A stretch of 46,116 nt of DNA from PGYR01 sp040264895. GTDB taxonomy: Bacteria; Bacteroidota; Ignavibacteria; Kapaibacteriales; UBA2268. A model generated the notes under the pieces. That model was not told the DNA's origin, ran no database searches, and saw only the letters and a list, made by a program, of their open reading frames with translations. Each line of letters starts with the position of its first letter. Position 1 is the stretch's first letter. Shown here piece after piece: positions 16,340-24,004 of this stretch. The position numbers and the translations under genes were made by a program. The stretch covers positions 1 to 46,116 of the forward strand of contig JBDQHL010000007.1 of NCBI GenBank assembly GCA_040264895.1, in the 5' to 3' direction.

Positions 16340-16720
16340 TTATACTCTACGTCTTTTTGGTGGCCTACAACCATTGTGAGGTATAGGTGTCTTATCAATG
16401 ATAGAGTGAATTTCTAACCCAGCGTTAGAAAGCGCTCTAACAGCAGCTTCTCTACCAGAACCAGGTCCCTTTACTACAACGTCAACTTTTCTTAACCCCA
16501 TATCGAAAGCTTCTTTACCAGCTTGTTCTGCTGATACTTGAGCCGCGTAAGGAGTATTTTTCTTTGAACCTTTGAATCCGTTTTTACCAGATGAAGACCA
16601 AGTCAAAGTGTTACCATAAGTATCTGTCAACGTAACAACTACGTTGTTGAAAGATGCTTTGATAAATGCTTTACCATGGACATCTGATACGACTTTCTTT
16701 TTTTGTCTTTTCTTAGCCAA
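16340..16720 (-). CDS. rpsK: 30S ribosomal protein uS11
   Basis: 126 residues, full length. Conserved core GKAFIKASFNNVVVTLTDTYGNTLTWSSSGKNGFKGSKKNTPYAAQVSA and the C-terminal GPGSGREAAVRAL ... IDKTPIPHNGCRPPKRRRV. Binds 16S rRNA in the platform with bS18 and bS6. Sixteen nt downstream of rpsM. Confidence 0.98.
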   Translation of the reverse strand: MAKKRQKKKVVSDVHGKAFIKASFNNVVVTLTDTYGNTLTWSSSGKNGFKGSKKNTPYAAQVSAEQAGKEAFDMGLRKVDVVVKGPGSGREAAVRALSNAGLEIHSIIDKTPIPHNGCRPPKRRRV

Positions 16721-16736
16721 AGTTAATACCTACTTA

Positions 16737-17111
16737 TTATTTAGTTACTTTTTTCTTATTTGCAATAGTTTTTCTTCTACCCTTACGAGTACGAGCATTA
16801 GTTTTTGTTCTTTGTCCACGTGCAGGTAAACCTCTACGGTGACGAAGTCCTCTATAACAACCAATGTCCATAAGACGTTTGATGTTCATTTGAGTCTGTG
16901 ATCTTAGTGAACCTTCTACTCTGTAATTATCAATGATATCACGCAAAGTAGCTACTTCAGTATCACTCCAATCAGCAATTTTCTTGTTTTCATCAATCCC
17001 AGCTTCAGCTAGAATATCTTTTGATATTTTGTTACCAACGCCATAAAGGTAAGTTAAGCCGATGACGCCTCTTTTATTCTTTGGTAAATCTACACCTGCT
17101 ATACGAGCCAT
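16737..17111 (-). CDS. rpsM: 30S ribosomal protein uS13
   Basis: 124 residues. MARIAGVDLPKNKRGVIGLTYLYGVG at the N-terminus, RHRRGLPARGQRTKTNARTRKG at the basic C-terminus that reaches the subunit bridge and P-site tRNA. ATG preceded by GGAGAAATT, one of the clearer Shine-Dalgarno sequences in the block. Confidence 0.98.
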   Translation of the reverse strand: MARIAGVDLPKNKRGVIGLTYLYGVGNKISKDILAEAGIDENKKIADWSDTEVATLRDIIDNYRVEGSLRSQTQMNIKRLMDIGCYRGLRHRRGLPARGQRTKTNARTRKGRRKTIANKKKVTK

Positions 17112-17120
17112 AATTTCTCC

Positions 17121-17237
17121 TTAACCTTGTCTTTGTTTAAAACGTGGATTCTTCTTGTTTATAATATAAACTCTGCCCTTTCTTTTGACGATTTTATCGT
17201 CTGGATTTCTTTTCTTAACAGAAGCTTGTACTTTCAT
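17121..17237 (-). CDS. rpmJ: 50S ribosomal protein bL36 (zinc-free form)
   Basis: 38 residues, too short for many gene finders: MKVQASVKKRNPDDKIVKRK then GRVYIINKKNPRFKQRQG. Located where rpmJ belongs, between infA and rpsM. The Cys-X2-Cys ... Cys-X4-His zinc ribbon of zinc-binding L36 is entirely absent; no cysteine remains at all, so it is a zinc-independent type. Nine nt before the rpsM start codon. Confidence 0.95.
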   Translation of the reverse strand: MKVQASVKKRNPDDKIVKRKGRVYIINKKNPRFKQRQG

Positions 17238-17251
17238 TTTAAAACCTAATA

Positions 17252-17470
17252 TTATTTATATCTATATACGATTCGACCTTTTGACAAGTCGTAAGGTGAC
17301 ATTTCTACTCTTACTTTATCACCTTGTAATATTTTAATAAAGTGCATTCTCATTTTTCCTGAGATATGAGCTAACACTTCGTGTCCATTTTCAAATTTTA
17401 CTTTGAACTGTGTATTCGGTAGAGTTTCCTCTACTATTCCGTCTAATTCTATTAATTTTTGTTTAGCCAT
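17252..17470 (-). CDS. infA: Translation initiation factor IF-1
   Basis: 72 residues, the standard length, when started at ATG 17470 (MAKQKLIELDGIVEETLPN). An upstream in-frame ATG at 17497 would add nine residues foreign to the family and is rejected. OB-fold sequence FKVKFENGHEVLAHISGKMRMHFIKILQGDKVRVEMSPYDLSKGRI is complete. It binds the 30S A site during initiation. It follows secY directly; map and adk, often found in between, are absent. Confidence 0.97.
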   Translation of the reverse strand: MAKQKLIELDGIVEETLPNTQFKVKFENGHEVLAHISGKMRMHFIKILQGDKVRVEMSPYDLSKGRIVYRYK

Positions 17471-17545
17471 TTTATCTTTTTTGTTATTTAGTACCATAAA
17501 CTAACGTATTTGCCTTCATTTGATTGCAACGTAAAGTTAAGTATA

Positions 17546-18895
17546 CTAAAAACCTCCAACTCCAGCTCTTCCTTTCATTTTTCCAGTTTTCATAAATCCA
17601 TCATAATGTCTCATCATCAGATGTGATTCAATTTGTTGCAATGTATCTAGACCTACACCTACTATGATAATCAAACTTGTTCCACCAAAGAATGATGCAA
17701 ACAATGATGTGATACCAAATAGATTTTGTACAAATGTAGGTAGAACAGCTATTATTGCTAGAAATATAGATCCCGGCAATGTTATTCTTGTTAAAATTCT
17801 TTCAATGTATTCTGCAGTTGGTTGACCTGGTCTTATACCTGGGACAAAACCACCTTGTTTCTTCATGTTATCAGCAATATCTTTTGGATTAAAGATAATG
17901 GCTGTATAGAAGAAGGTAAAGAATACTACCATAATTCCATACACAAATGCATATCCGAAGGAAGCAGGGTTAAACCAAGCCGCGAAACTTTGCATAGCCG
18001 GCGACGATGGGAAAAACTGTGCTATAGTATTCGGAATAAACATAAGTGACTGAGCAAAGATAATAGGCATAACCCCAGCAGTGTTAACCCTTAGTGGGAT
18101 AAACTGAGTAGTTCCACCAAATACTCTTTTGCCAACTTGTCTCTTTGCATATTGAACAGGTATTCTTCTCGCACCCTGAGTTATCAATACTATTGAAGCA
18201 ATGATAGCAAATAAGAATGCAAAGATAATAATTTCAAAGATCCAGTTACGTGCACCAGTTGCTACTAACTCATACTCTTGCATAAGTGCAACTGGAAGCG
18301 CGGCAATAATACCAATGAAGATAATCAATGATATACCGTTACCAATACCACGTTCTGTTATTTGTTCACCTAACCACATTAGGAAAATAGTCCCAGCAGT
18401 CAGTAAAATAATCGTTGATAAGAAGAATAAAACACCAGGATCAGCAACTACTTGTGTTCCATTTGCTGCAGTAGTATTAACTAACTTAACTGCAACACCA
18501 ATAGATTGTAAACCAGCAATAAATACTGTAGCAAATCTAGTCCATTGGTTGATTTTACGTCTACCTTCTTCTCCTTCTTTCTGCATTTTTTGAATTTGAG
18601 GGAATACAACACCAGCCAATTGAAAAATAATTGATGATGTAATATAGGGCATGATACCTAACGCAAATATAGCAGCGTTAGAAAATGCACCACCCACAAA
18701 CAAGTCAAAGAAGCCAAATAAATCATTGGCCCCACCTGCATTCATAGTTGATTTTAAAACAGCAACATCAACACCTGGAACGGTGATGAATGCACCCACT
18801 CTAACAACTAATAATATTATTATGGTGAAAAATATTCTATTCCTTAGTTCTTCAATCTTAAAAATATTACTAAACGTTTCGCCGAATTTAGCCAT
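17546..18895 (-). CDS. secY: Preprotein translocase subunit SecY
   Basis: 449 residues with ten membrane segments. Plug and first helix region RNRIFFTIIILLVVRVGAFITVPGV, the cytoplasmic loop GARRIPVQYAKRQVG (ribosome/SecA contact), and the conserved GIRPGQPTAEYIERILTRITLPG loop are present. Forms the SecYEG channel. Its start codon overlaps the 3' end of rplO by 8 nt, so the two are translationally coupled. The C-terminus GRAGVGGF is short. Confidence 0.98.
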   Translation of the reverse strand: MAKFGETFSNIFKIEELRNRIFFTIIILLVVRVGAFITVPGVDVAVLKSTMNAGGANDLFGFFDLFVGGAFSNAAIFALGIMPYITSSIIFQLAGVVFPQIQKMQKEGEEGRRKINQWTRFATVFIAGLQSIGVAVKLVNTTAANGTQVVADPGVLFFLSTIILLTAGTIFLMWLGEQITERGIGNGISLIIFIGIIAALPVALMQEYELVATGARNWIFEIIIFAFLFAIIASIVLITQGARRIPVQYAKRQVGKRVFGGTTQFIPLRVNTAGVMPIIFAQSLMFIPNTIAQFFPSSPAMQSFAAWFNPASFGYAFVYGIMVVFFTFFYTAIIFNPKDIADNMKKQGGFVPGIRPGQPTAEYIERILTRITLPGSIFLAIIAVLPTFVQNLFGITSLFASFFGGTSLIIIVGVGLDTLQQIESHLMMRHYDGFMKTGKMKGRAGVGGF

Positions 18896-19349
18896 TAAGA
18901 TTTACCGCCCCCCCGGCTTTTTCTATCTTTTCTTTTGCCGTAGAGCTAAACTTATCTGCCGTAATAGTAGCCGATGAGGTAATTTCGCCATCGCCTAATA
19001 CTTTAAGTGGCATTGACTTTTTGTTTAATACGCCAATTGCTAATAAAGACTCTTTGTCTATTTTTTTAGCATCTAATTTATTTTCATCTATTAGCTGCTG
19101 TATTTGTGCTAAGTTAACAACAGCGTACTTAGTTGAAAATTTATTGTGGAATCCAAACTTAGGAAGTCTTCTATGAATAGGCATTTGCCCACCCTCGAAT
19201 CCTATGTTTATAGTTGCACCAGATCTTGATTTTTGACCTTTGTGTCCTTTACCAGATGTGCCACCATATCCAGATCCTTCACCTCTTCCTACTCTTTTCT
19301 TACTGTGAGTAGAGCCTTTCGGCTTAACTAAATTTCCAATGTGTTTCAT
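18888..19349 (-). CDS. rplO: 50S ribosomal protein uL15
   Basis: 153 residues. N-terminal extended tail GSTHSKKRVGRGEGSGYGGTSGKGHKGQKSRSGA is characteristic; the globular end finishes KEKIEKAGGAVNLNG. A run of seven G on the coding strand (around 18908-18914) encodes the Gly-Gly near the end, unusual in such an AT-rich region and just upstream of the secY start, which overlaps the gene. Confidence 0.97.
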   Translation of the reverse strand: MKHIGNLVKPKGSTHSKKRVGRGEGSGYGGTSGKGHKGQKSRSGATINIGFEGGQMPIHRRLPKFGFHNKFSTKYAVVNLAQIQQLIDENKLDAKKIDKESLLAIGVLNKKSMPLKVLGDGEITSSATITADKFSSTAKEKIEKAGGAVNLNG

Positions 19350-19369
19350 ATTAAAACCGGTAATATTTT

Positions 19370-19555
19370 TTATTCGCTTATTTGTTCTGTTACTACTAAA
19401 TGCTTTACAGTGTTTACCATACCTCTAGTTTGCTCATTATCTGGCAAAACATTAGAGTAATTTGGTTTTCCTAACCCAAGAGCTACAATTGTCTTTTTGT
19501 GTTTGCTCTTTGATTTAATACTGCTTTTAACTTGTGTAATTTTGATTTTTGACAT
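19370..19555 (-). CDS. rpmD: 50S ribosomal protein uL30
   Basis: 61 residues: KIKITQVKSSIKSKSKHKKTIVALGLGKPNYSNVLPDNEQTRGMVNTVKHLV. Complete bacterial L30 in the usual place between rpsE and rplO. Confidence 0.97.
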   Translation of the reverse strand: MSKIKITQVKSSIKSKSKHKKTIVALGLGKPNYSNVLPDNEQTRGMVNTVKHLVVTEQISE

Positions 19556-19574
19556 TTTCTTTATCCTTTAGGAA

Positions 19575-20078
19575 TTATCCGAAGATTACTTTTTCAACTG
19601 AAACGCCTCTTCTAGAAGCGACTGAATTTACATCTTCCACTCTTTGTAATCCGTTCAATGCAGCTTTGATTGCGTTGTGTGGATTAGAGGAACCCAAATT
19701 CTTAGTTAATACATTTTGAACACCCGCTAACTCAAGTACCGCTCTTATACCACCAGAGGCGATAACACCTGTACCAGGAGTAGCTGGTTTAATTAATACC
19801 TTACCAGCACCGTACTTACCAGTTACTTCATGAGGTATTGTTCCACCTTGAATAGTTACGTGTATCAAACTTTTCTTAGCTACGTCGGTTGCTTTAGAAA
19901 TAGCATCAACTACCTCACCTGCTTTACCTAATCCGTAACCCACGTGACCATTACCGTCACCTACTACTACTAACGCAGAGAAGTTGAATCTACGACCACC
20001 TTTTACCACCTTAGCTGTTCTACCAACGTAAACTAATTTATCGTTTAAGTCTAATTCTGAAGCTTTAATTTTGCTCAC
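19575..20078 (-). CDS. rpsE: 30S ribosomal protein uS5
   Basis: 167 residues. Double-stranded RNA-binding-like N-terminal domain with VYVGRTAKVVKGGRRFNFSALVVVGDGNGHVGYGLGKA and the C-terminal domain GTGVIASGGIRAVLELAGVQNVLTKNLGSSNPHN. The loop GGRRF is where ribosomal ambiguity and spectinomycin mutations map in E. coli. Full length. Confidence 0.98.
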   Translation of the reverse strand: MSKIKASELDLNDKLVYVGRTAKVVKGGRRFNFSALVVVGDGNGHVGYGLGKAGEVVDAISKATDVAKKSLIHVTIQGGTIPHEVTGKYGAGKVLIKPATPGTGVIASGGIRAVLELAGVQNVLTKNLGSSNPHNAIKAALNGLQRVEDVNSVASRRGVSVEKVIFG

Positions 20079-20105
20079 TGTTAATTACTCCTTTGAGTGA
20101 TCTTA

Positions 20106-20477
20106 TTAAAATTTGAGTCCACCTTCTCTTGCAGAATCAGCCAATGCTTTAATTCTACCGGTGTAAATATTACCATTCCTATCGAAACATACTTTGTCTA
20201 TGTTAGCAGCTAATGCTCTTTCGGCAATAACTTTACCAACAACTTTGCTCATTTCCATCTTAGTCATGTCATCTTTCAACATAGCTTTAACGTCTGAATC
20301 AATAGTTGAGGCAGAAACTAACGTCTTAGCAGATATATCGTCTATAACTTGTACAAACATATTTGTTGTACTTTTGAAAACTGACATTCTTGGAATCTCA
20401 GCCGTTCCTCTAATTTTAGACTTTATACTTCTTTTTCGTCTTTCTTTTCTTTTATACTTTAAACTTTTTGTATTCAT
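20106..20477 (-). CDS. rplR: 50S ribosomal protein uL18
   Basis: 123 residues, basic N-terminus (KYKRKERRKRSIKSKIRGT) and the 5S rRNA-binding core PRMSVFKSTTNMFVQVIDD ... VCFDRNGNIYTGRIKALADSAREGGLKF. Complete. Confidence 0.97.
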   Translation of the reverse strand: MNTKSLKYKRKERRKRSIKSKIRGTAEIPRMSVFKSTTNMFVQVIDDISAKTLVSASTIDSDVKAMLKDDMTKMEMSKVVGKVIAERALAANIDKVCFDRNGNIYTGRIKALADSAREGGLKF

Positions 20478-20499
20478 AACTACTCAATAATATTATGCA

Positions 20500-21039
20500 T
20501 TATTTAGATGCAGATTTACCTGCTTTTCTTCTAATAACTTCATCGCTGTATCTAACACCTTTACCTTTGTAAGGCTCAGGTAGTCTAAGTTTACGTAGCT
20601 TTGAAGAGACTTCTCCAACTAACTGCTTATCCGAACCAGATATTTCAACTGTAGTCTGATTAGGAGTTGCAAATGCAATACCATCTGGTGGAATAACCAA
20701 TATTGGATGAGAATAACCTAAGTTTAGTATTAATCTATCACCTTTTATCTCTGCTCTAAATCCAACACCTTCAATTATAAGTGTTTTCTTAAAGCCATTG
20801 TTCACACCATCTACTGCATTTGCTATTAGAGATCTGATCATACCATGTTTTGATTTAACAGGTTTAGTATCATTTGCTCTGCTAACAGTTATTTCTTTGT
20901 CTTTTAGTTCAACTGAAATACCTTCAGGTAAGTTTACAGCTTTTTCGCCCAATGGACCTTTTGCTGAAACTAAGCCATCTTTTTCTGATACTGTTACCTT
21001 CTCAGGAATTTCAATTATTTGATTACCAATTCTAGACAC
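20500..21039 (-). CDS. rplF: 50S ribosomal protein uL6
   Basis: 179 residues, two repeated alpha/beta domains: MSRIGNQIIEIPEKVTVSEKDGLVSAKGPLG and the conserved C-terminal PEPYKGKGVRYSDEVIRRKAGKS. Near the sarcin-ricin loop and GTPase centre. Full length. Confidence 0.98.
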   Translation of the reverse strand: MSRIGNQIIEIPEKVTVSEKDGLVSAKGPLGEKAVNLPEGISVELKDKEITVSRANDTKPVKSKHGMIRSLIANAVDGVNNGFKKTLIIEGVGFRAEIKGDRLILNLGYSHPILVIPPDGIAFATPNQTTVEISGSDKQLVGEVSSKLRKLRLPEPYKGKGVRYSDEVIRRKAGKSASK

Positions 21040-21057
21040 TTGATTTCTCCGATTATA

Positions 21058-21453
21058 TTACCATACGGTACAAATTACTTCGCCACCGACATTATGCTTT
21101 CTTGCTTCCTTGTCTGTCAATACACCTCTAGAAGTAGAGATAATTGCCATACCCAATCCATTTTTCACTCTTGGCAATTGGTCAGAAGGAACATATATTC
21201 TTCTACCAGGTTTGCTCACACGAGTTATTTGGTTGAAAGCAGGTTTTTTCTTAAAATATCTTAATTCTACTTTGATTTCTCCTTGTACTCCACTATCTAC
21301 TTCTTCAAAGCCTTCTATAAAGCCCTGCTCTAATAATATTTTCGATAGTGCAACTTTCATATTAGAACGTGGAATATTCACAAATCTGTGACCTGCATTA
21401 CCACCGTTTCTAATTCTTGTTAAGAAATCTGCTATTTGATCTGTTACTGCCAT
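21058..21453 (-). CDS. rpsH: 30S ribosomal protein uS8
   Basis: 131 residues when started at ATG 21453 (MAVTDQIADFLTRIRNGGNAGH), the family start; the frame continues 8 codons further into rpsN, which is rejected. The C-terminal STSRGVLTDKEARKHNVGGEVICTVW is the classic S8 signature, binding helix 21 of 16S rRNA. Confidence 0.98.
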   Translation of the reverse strand: MAVTDQIADFLTRIRNGGNAGHRFVNIPRSNMKVALSKILLEQGFIEGFEEVDSGVQGEIKVELRYFKKKPAFNQITRVSKPGRRIYVPSDQLPRVKNGLGMAIISTSRGVLTDKEARKHNVGGEVICTVW

Positions 21454-21470
21454 AGTTTTTAACCTAGAAA

Positions 21471-21740
21471 TTACCAACTTGCTTTTTTAATACCGGGCAA
21501 TTTGCCCTCTAACGCTAACTGTCTGAATACGTGTCTCGTAAGTCCGTATTTGCGATATACTGCTCTGCTTCTTCCCGTTACAGAACATCTGTTTACTACT
21601 CTTGTAGGAGAGGAGTTTCTTGGAAGTTTTTGCAAACCTTCATAATCTCCAGCTTCTTTCAACGCTTGCCTTTTCTCTTCGTACTTAGCTACAAGTTTCT
21701 TTCTTTTTTCGTTTCTAGCTATTACACTTTTTCTAGCCAT
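21471..21740 (-). CDS. rpsN: 30S ribosomal protein uS14 (zinc-free long form)
   Basis: 89 residues: ARKSVIARNEKRKKLVAKYEEKRQALKEAGDYEGLQKLPRNSSPTRVVNRCSVTGRSRAVYRKYGLTRHVFRQLALEGKLPGIKKASW split at the LPRNSSP hinge. This is the long type without the CxxC-X12-CxxC zinc site. Normal position between rplE and rpsH. Confidence 0.97.
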   Translation of the reverse strand: MARKSVIARNEKRKKLVAKYEEKRQALKEAGDYEGLQKLPRNSSPTRVVNRCSVTGRSRAVYRKYGLTRHVFRQLALEGKLPGIKKASW

Positions 21741-21754
21741 TTAAAAGCACCTGT

Positions 21755-22387
21755 TTATTGATTTTTCTTTTTGAAAGGGAAACCAAACTCAGTAAGAAGA
21801 GCGTGAGCTTCTTCATCAGTCTTAGCAGTAGTGACGAATGTTACGTCCATACCAGTAATCCTGTTTACCTTATCAACATCGATTTCCGGAAATATAATTT
21901 GTTCTTTTATTCCTAGAGTGTAGTTACCTCTACCATCAAAACTCTTATCAGGGAAACCTCTAAAGTCTCTGATACGTGGAGCAGTGATATTGATAAATCT
22001 GTCTAAGAACTCATACATTCTAATTCTTCTAAGAGTAACTGAACAACCGATAGGCGTTCCTTCTCTTAATTTAAAGTTTGAAATTGCAATCTTAGCTTTT
22101 CTAACTACTGGTCTTTGACCTGTAATTAATTCTAATTCGTTGATTGCAGATTGTAACAACTTAGGGTCTTGAGTTGAACGACCAACACCCATATTCAAAC
22201 TAATTTTCTTTAACTTCGGCACTTCCATCGTAGATTTATAGCTAAATCTCTTCTGCATTGCCGGTATTACATTTTCTTTGTAGTGGACTTGGAGTTGTGC
22301 TACAGGTATTTTTTCATTCCTGTTTGCATCCTCTAATCTTTGTCCTTCAAATGCGAATATGTCTCTTTTCGATACCGCTTTTGCCAT
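21755..22387 (-). CDS. rplE: 50S ribosomal protein uL5
   Basis: 210 residues, some 25-30 longer than the usual 179-185 because of an N-terminal extension (AKAVSKRDIFAFEGQRLEDANRN) before the family start region LQVHYKENVIPAMQKRFSYKSTMEVPKL. The core with INELELITGQRPVVRKAKIAISNFKLREGTPIG and DFRGFPDKSFDGRGNYTLGIKEQIIFPEID is complete. No internal ATG exists before the core, so the extension is probably real. Binds 5S rRNA. Confidence 0.97.
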   Translation of the reverse strand: MAKAVSKRDIFAFEGQRLEDANRNEKIPVAQLQVHYKENVIPAMQKRFSYKSTMEVPKLKKISLNMGVGRSTQDPKLLQSAINELELITGQRPVVRKAKIAISNFKLREGTPIGCSVTLRRIRMYEFLDRFINITAPRIRDFRGFPDKSFDGRGNYTLGIKEQIIFPEIDVDKVNRITGMDVTFVTTAKTDEEAHALLTEFGFPFKKKNQ

Positions 22388-22420
22388 GACTTATTGTATC
22401 CCGTAATTTACTTTAATTTT

Positions 22421-22642
22421 TTATATCTTTTTGACATTAGAATAGTGAATAGGAGCACTTATAGTTACTCTACCACCTTGCTGATTCTGTTGGCTAGGCT
22501 TTTCATGTTTAATTTTTTCATTAATACCTTCTACCAACAATTTCATTTTAGTAGGATATACCTCTAAAACTTTACCTTCTTTTCCTTTGTCAACACCAGT
22601 AATAACTTTTACGTTATCACCTTTTTTTATACTAAGTTTCAT
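22421..22642 (-). CDS. rplX: 50S ribosomal protein uL24, short form
   Basis: 73 residues against about 100-105 in most bacteria. The KOW core is intact (IKKGDNVKVITGVDKGKEGKVLEVYPTKMKLLVEGINEKIKHEKPSQQNQQGG) and ends at PIHYSNVKKI, losing the usual basic C-terminal third. Only 33 nt separate it from rplE, so a frameshifted remainder does not exist downstream. uL24 initiates 50S assembly. Confidence 0.95.
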   Translation of the reverse strand: MKLSIKKGDNVKVITGVDKGKEGKVLEVYPTKMKLLVEGINEKIKHEKPSQQNQQGGRVTISAPIHYSNVKKI

Positions 22643-22666
22643 TGTTATAAACTCTTATATTTCTAT

Positions 22667-23035
22667 TTATAGTACTTCGGGAGCTAAAGAAACAATTTTC
22701 ATGTACTGCTTCTCTCTCAGTTCTCTTGCAACTGGGCCGAATATACGCGTACCCTTCGGGTCGCCTTTTTGATTAATAATAACAGCGGCATTGTCGTCGA
22801 ATCTGATGTAAGAACCATCTTCTCTTCTTTGTTCTTTTGCAGTTCTAACTATTACAGCTTTTACTACTTCACCTTTCTTAACGCCACCGTTTGGTATAGC
22901 TGACTTTACTGAGGCAACAATAAGATCGCCAATGCGAGCGTATTTTTTGCCGTGTCCACCCAATACTCTAATACATCTAATTTTTTTAGCGCCAGAGTTA
23001 TCGGCAACAGCTAAGTTCGTTTCTTCTTGTATCAT
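22667..23035 (-). CDS. rplN: 50S ribosomal protein uL14
   Basis: 122 residues, the exact usual length. MIQEETNLAVADNSGAKKIRCIRVLGG, AVIVRTAKEQRREDGSYIRFDDNAAVIIN and GTRIFGPVARELREKQYMKIVSLAPEVL are all conserved. Sits at the subunit interface. Confidence 0.98.
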   Translation of the reverse strand: MIQEETNLAVADNSGAKKIRCIRVLGGHGKKYARIGDLIVASVKSAIPNGGVKKGEVVKAVIVRTAKEQRREDGSYIRFDDNAAVIINQKGDPKGTRIFGPVARELREKQYMKIVSLAPEVL

Positions 23036-23052
23036 CTTAGTTTCCTATAAAT

Positions 23053-23349
23053 TTACTTAGCTTTTTCTACTATATTAATAAGATTCCATCTCTTAGTTCT
23101 ACTAAGTGGTCTTATCTCCTGAACTCTTACTGTATCGCCTTCACCACATTCGTTGTTTTCATCGTGTGCAGTAATTTTTTTCGATACTTTATAATACTTC
23201 TTATAAAGAGGGTGAGAAACTTGTCTTTCCGTCTTTACAGTGATAGTCTTATTTGCTTTATTCGATACAACTACACCTTGTAATATTTTCTTACGTGAAG
23301 TTGTTTCTTGTTTAGTTTCTTGTTTAGTTTCTTGTTTTTGCTCTGCCAT
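23053..23349 (-). CDS. rpsQ: 30S ribosomal protein uS17 with KQET-repeat N-terminus
   Basis: 98 residues. The core starts around residue 18 (RKKILQGVVVSNKANKTITVKTERQVSHPLYKKYYKVSKKITAHDENNECGEGDTVRVQEIRPLSRTKRW). It is preceded by a charged tail with three tandem KQET units encoded by 12-bp direct repeats at about 23297-23340. ATG 23349 is the only start ahead of the core, so the tail is translated. Confidence 0.96.
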   Translation of the reverse strand: MAEQKQETKQETKQETTSRKKILQGVVVSNKANKTITVKTERQVSHPLYKKYYKVSKKITAHDENNECGEGDTVRVQEIRPLSRTKRWNLINIVEKAK

Positions 23350-23358
23350 AACTTATCC

Positions 23359-23559
23359 TTACTTAGAACTTCTCTCTTGTAAAATTGTTTTCATTTTAGC
23401 GATATCACGTCTCAAGATTCTAATATATGTAGTATCTTGCAGCTGTTTTAAAGCATGTTGGAATTTTTGTTTTGCTAGAGTCTCTTGTGACTCCTCTACC
23501 AAATTAATTAAATCTTGGTCCGTTAATTCTCTTAAATCTTTTGCTGTTCTTGGTTTCAT
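23359..23559 (-). CDS. rpmC: 50S ribosomal protein uL29
   Basis: 66 residues: KPRTAKDLRELTDQDLINLVEESQETLAKQKFQHALKQLQDTTYIRILRRDIAKMKTIL. All-helical protein at the exit tunnel, trigger-factor/SRP docking area. Four nt below rplP. Confidence 0.97.
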   Translation of the reverse strand: MKPRTAKDLRELTDQDLINLVEESQETLAKQKFQHALKQLQDTTYIRILRRDIAKMKTILQERSSK

Positions 23560-23563
23560 ACTC

Positions 23564-23983
23564 TTAGCCTCTTAGGTCAACACGTGACACAAATTTTGTT
23601 TTTACTGGTAATTTGTGAGCAGCCAATCTCATAGCTTCCTTAGCTCTCTCTTCACTCACACCATCAATTTCAAACAAGATACGTCCAGGTTTAATTACAG
23701 CTTCCCAGCCTTCTGGTGAACCTTTACCTTTACCCATTCTGGTTTCAGCAGGTTTTTTAGTAAATGGTTTGTCAGGAAATATTCTAATCCAAACTTTACC
23801 ATCTCTTCGTAAGTATCTGTTTATTGCAATACGCGCAGACTCTATTTGACGGTTAGTTATTGATACTGGCTCTAAAGCTTTTAAACCATAAGAACCAAAA
23901 GTAACTAATGATCCTCTAAAGGCCTTACCTTTTCTTCTTCCTCTGTGCGTCTTTCTATGTTTTACTCTTTTAGGACTTAACAT
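23564..23983 (-). CDS. rplP: 50S ribosomal protein uL16
   Basis: 139 residues. MLSPKRVKHRKTHRGRRKGKAFRG, FGSYGLKALEPVSITNRQIESARIAINRYLRRDGKVWIRIFPDKPFTKKPAETRMGKGKGSPEGWEAVIKPG are family hallmarks, including the Arg of the RMGKGKG loop facing the A-site tRNA elbow. Full length. Confidence 0.98.
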   Translation of the reverse strand: MLSPKRVKHRKTHRGRRKGKAFRGSLVTFGSYGLKALEPVSITNRQIESARIAINRYLRRDGKVWIRIFPDKPFTKKPAETRMGKGKGSPEGWEAVIKPGRILFEIDGVSEERAKEAMRLAAHKLPVKTKFVSRVDLRG

Positions 23984-24004
23984 TTTATTGTTCCAATTTT
24001 ATAT

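Noticed and set aside
22388..22420. Missing C-terminal part of uL24 in another frame
   Set aside because: The 33-nt gap cannot encode the missing 30 residues and shows no similarity to them.
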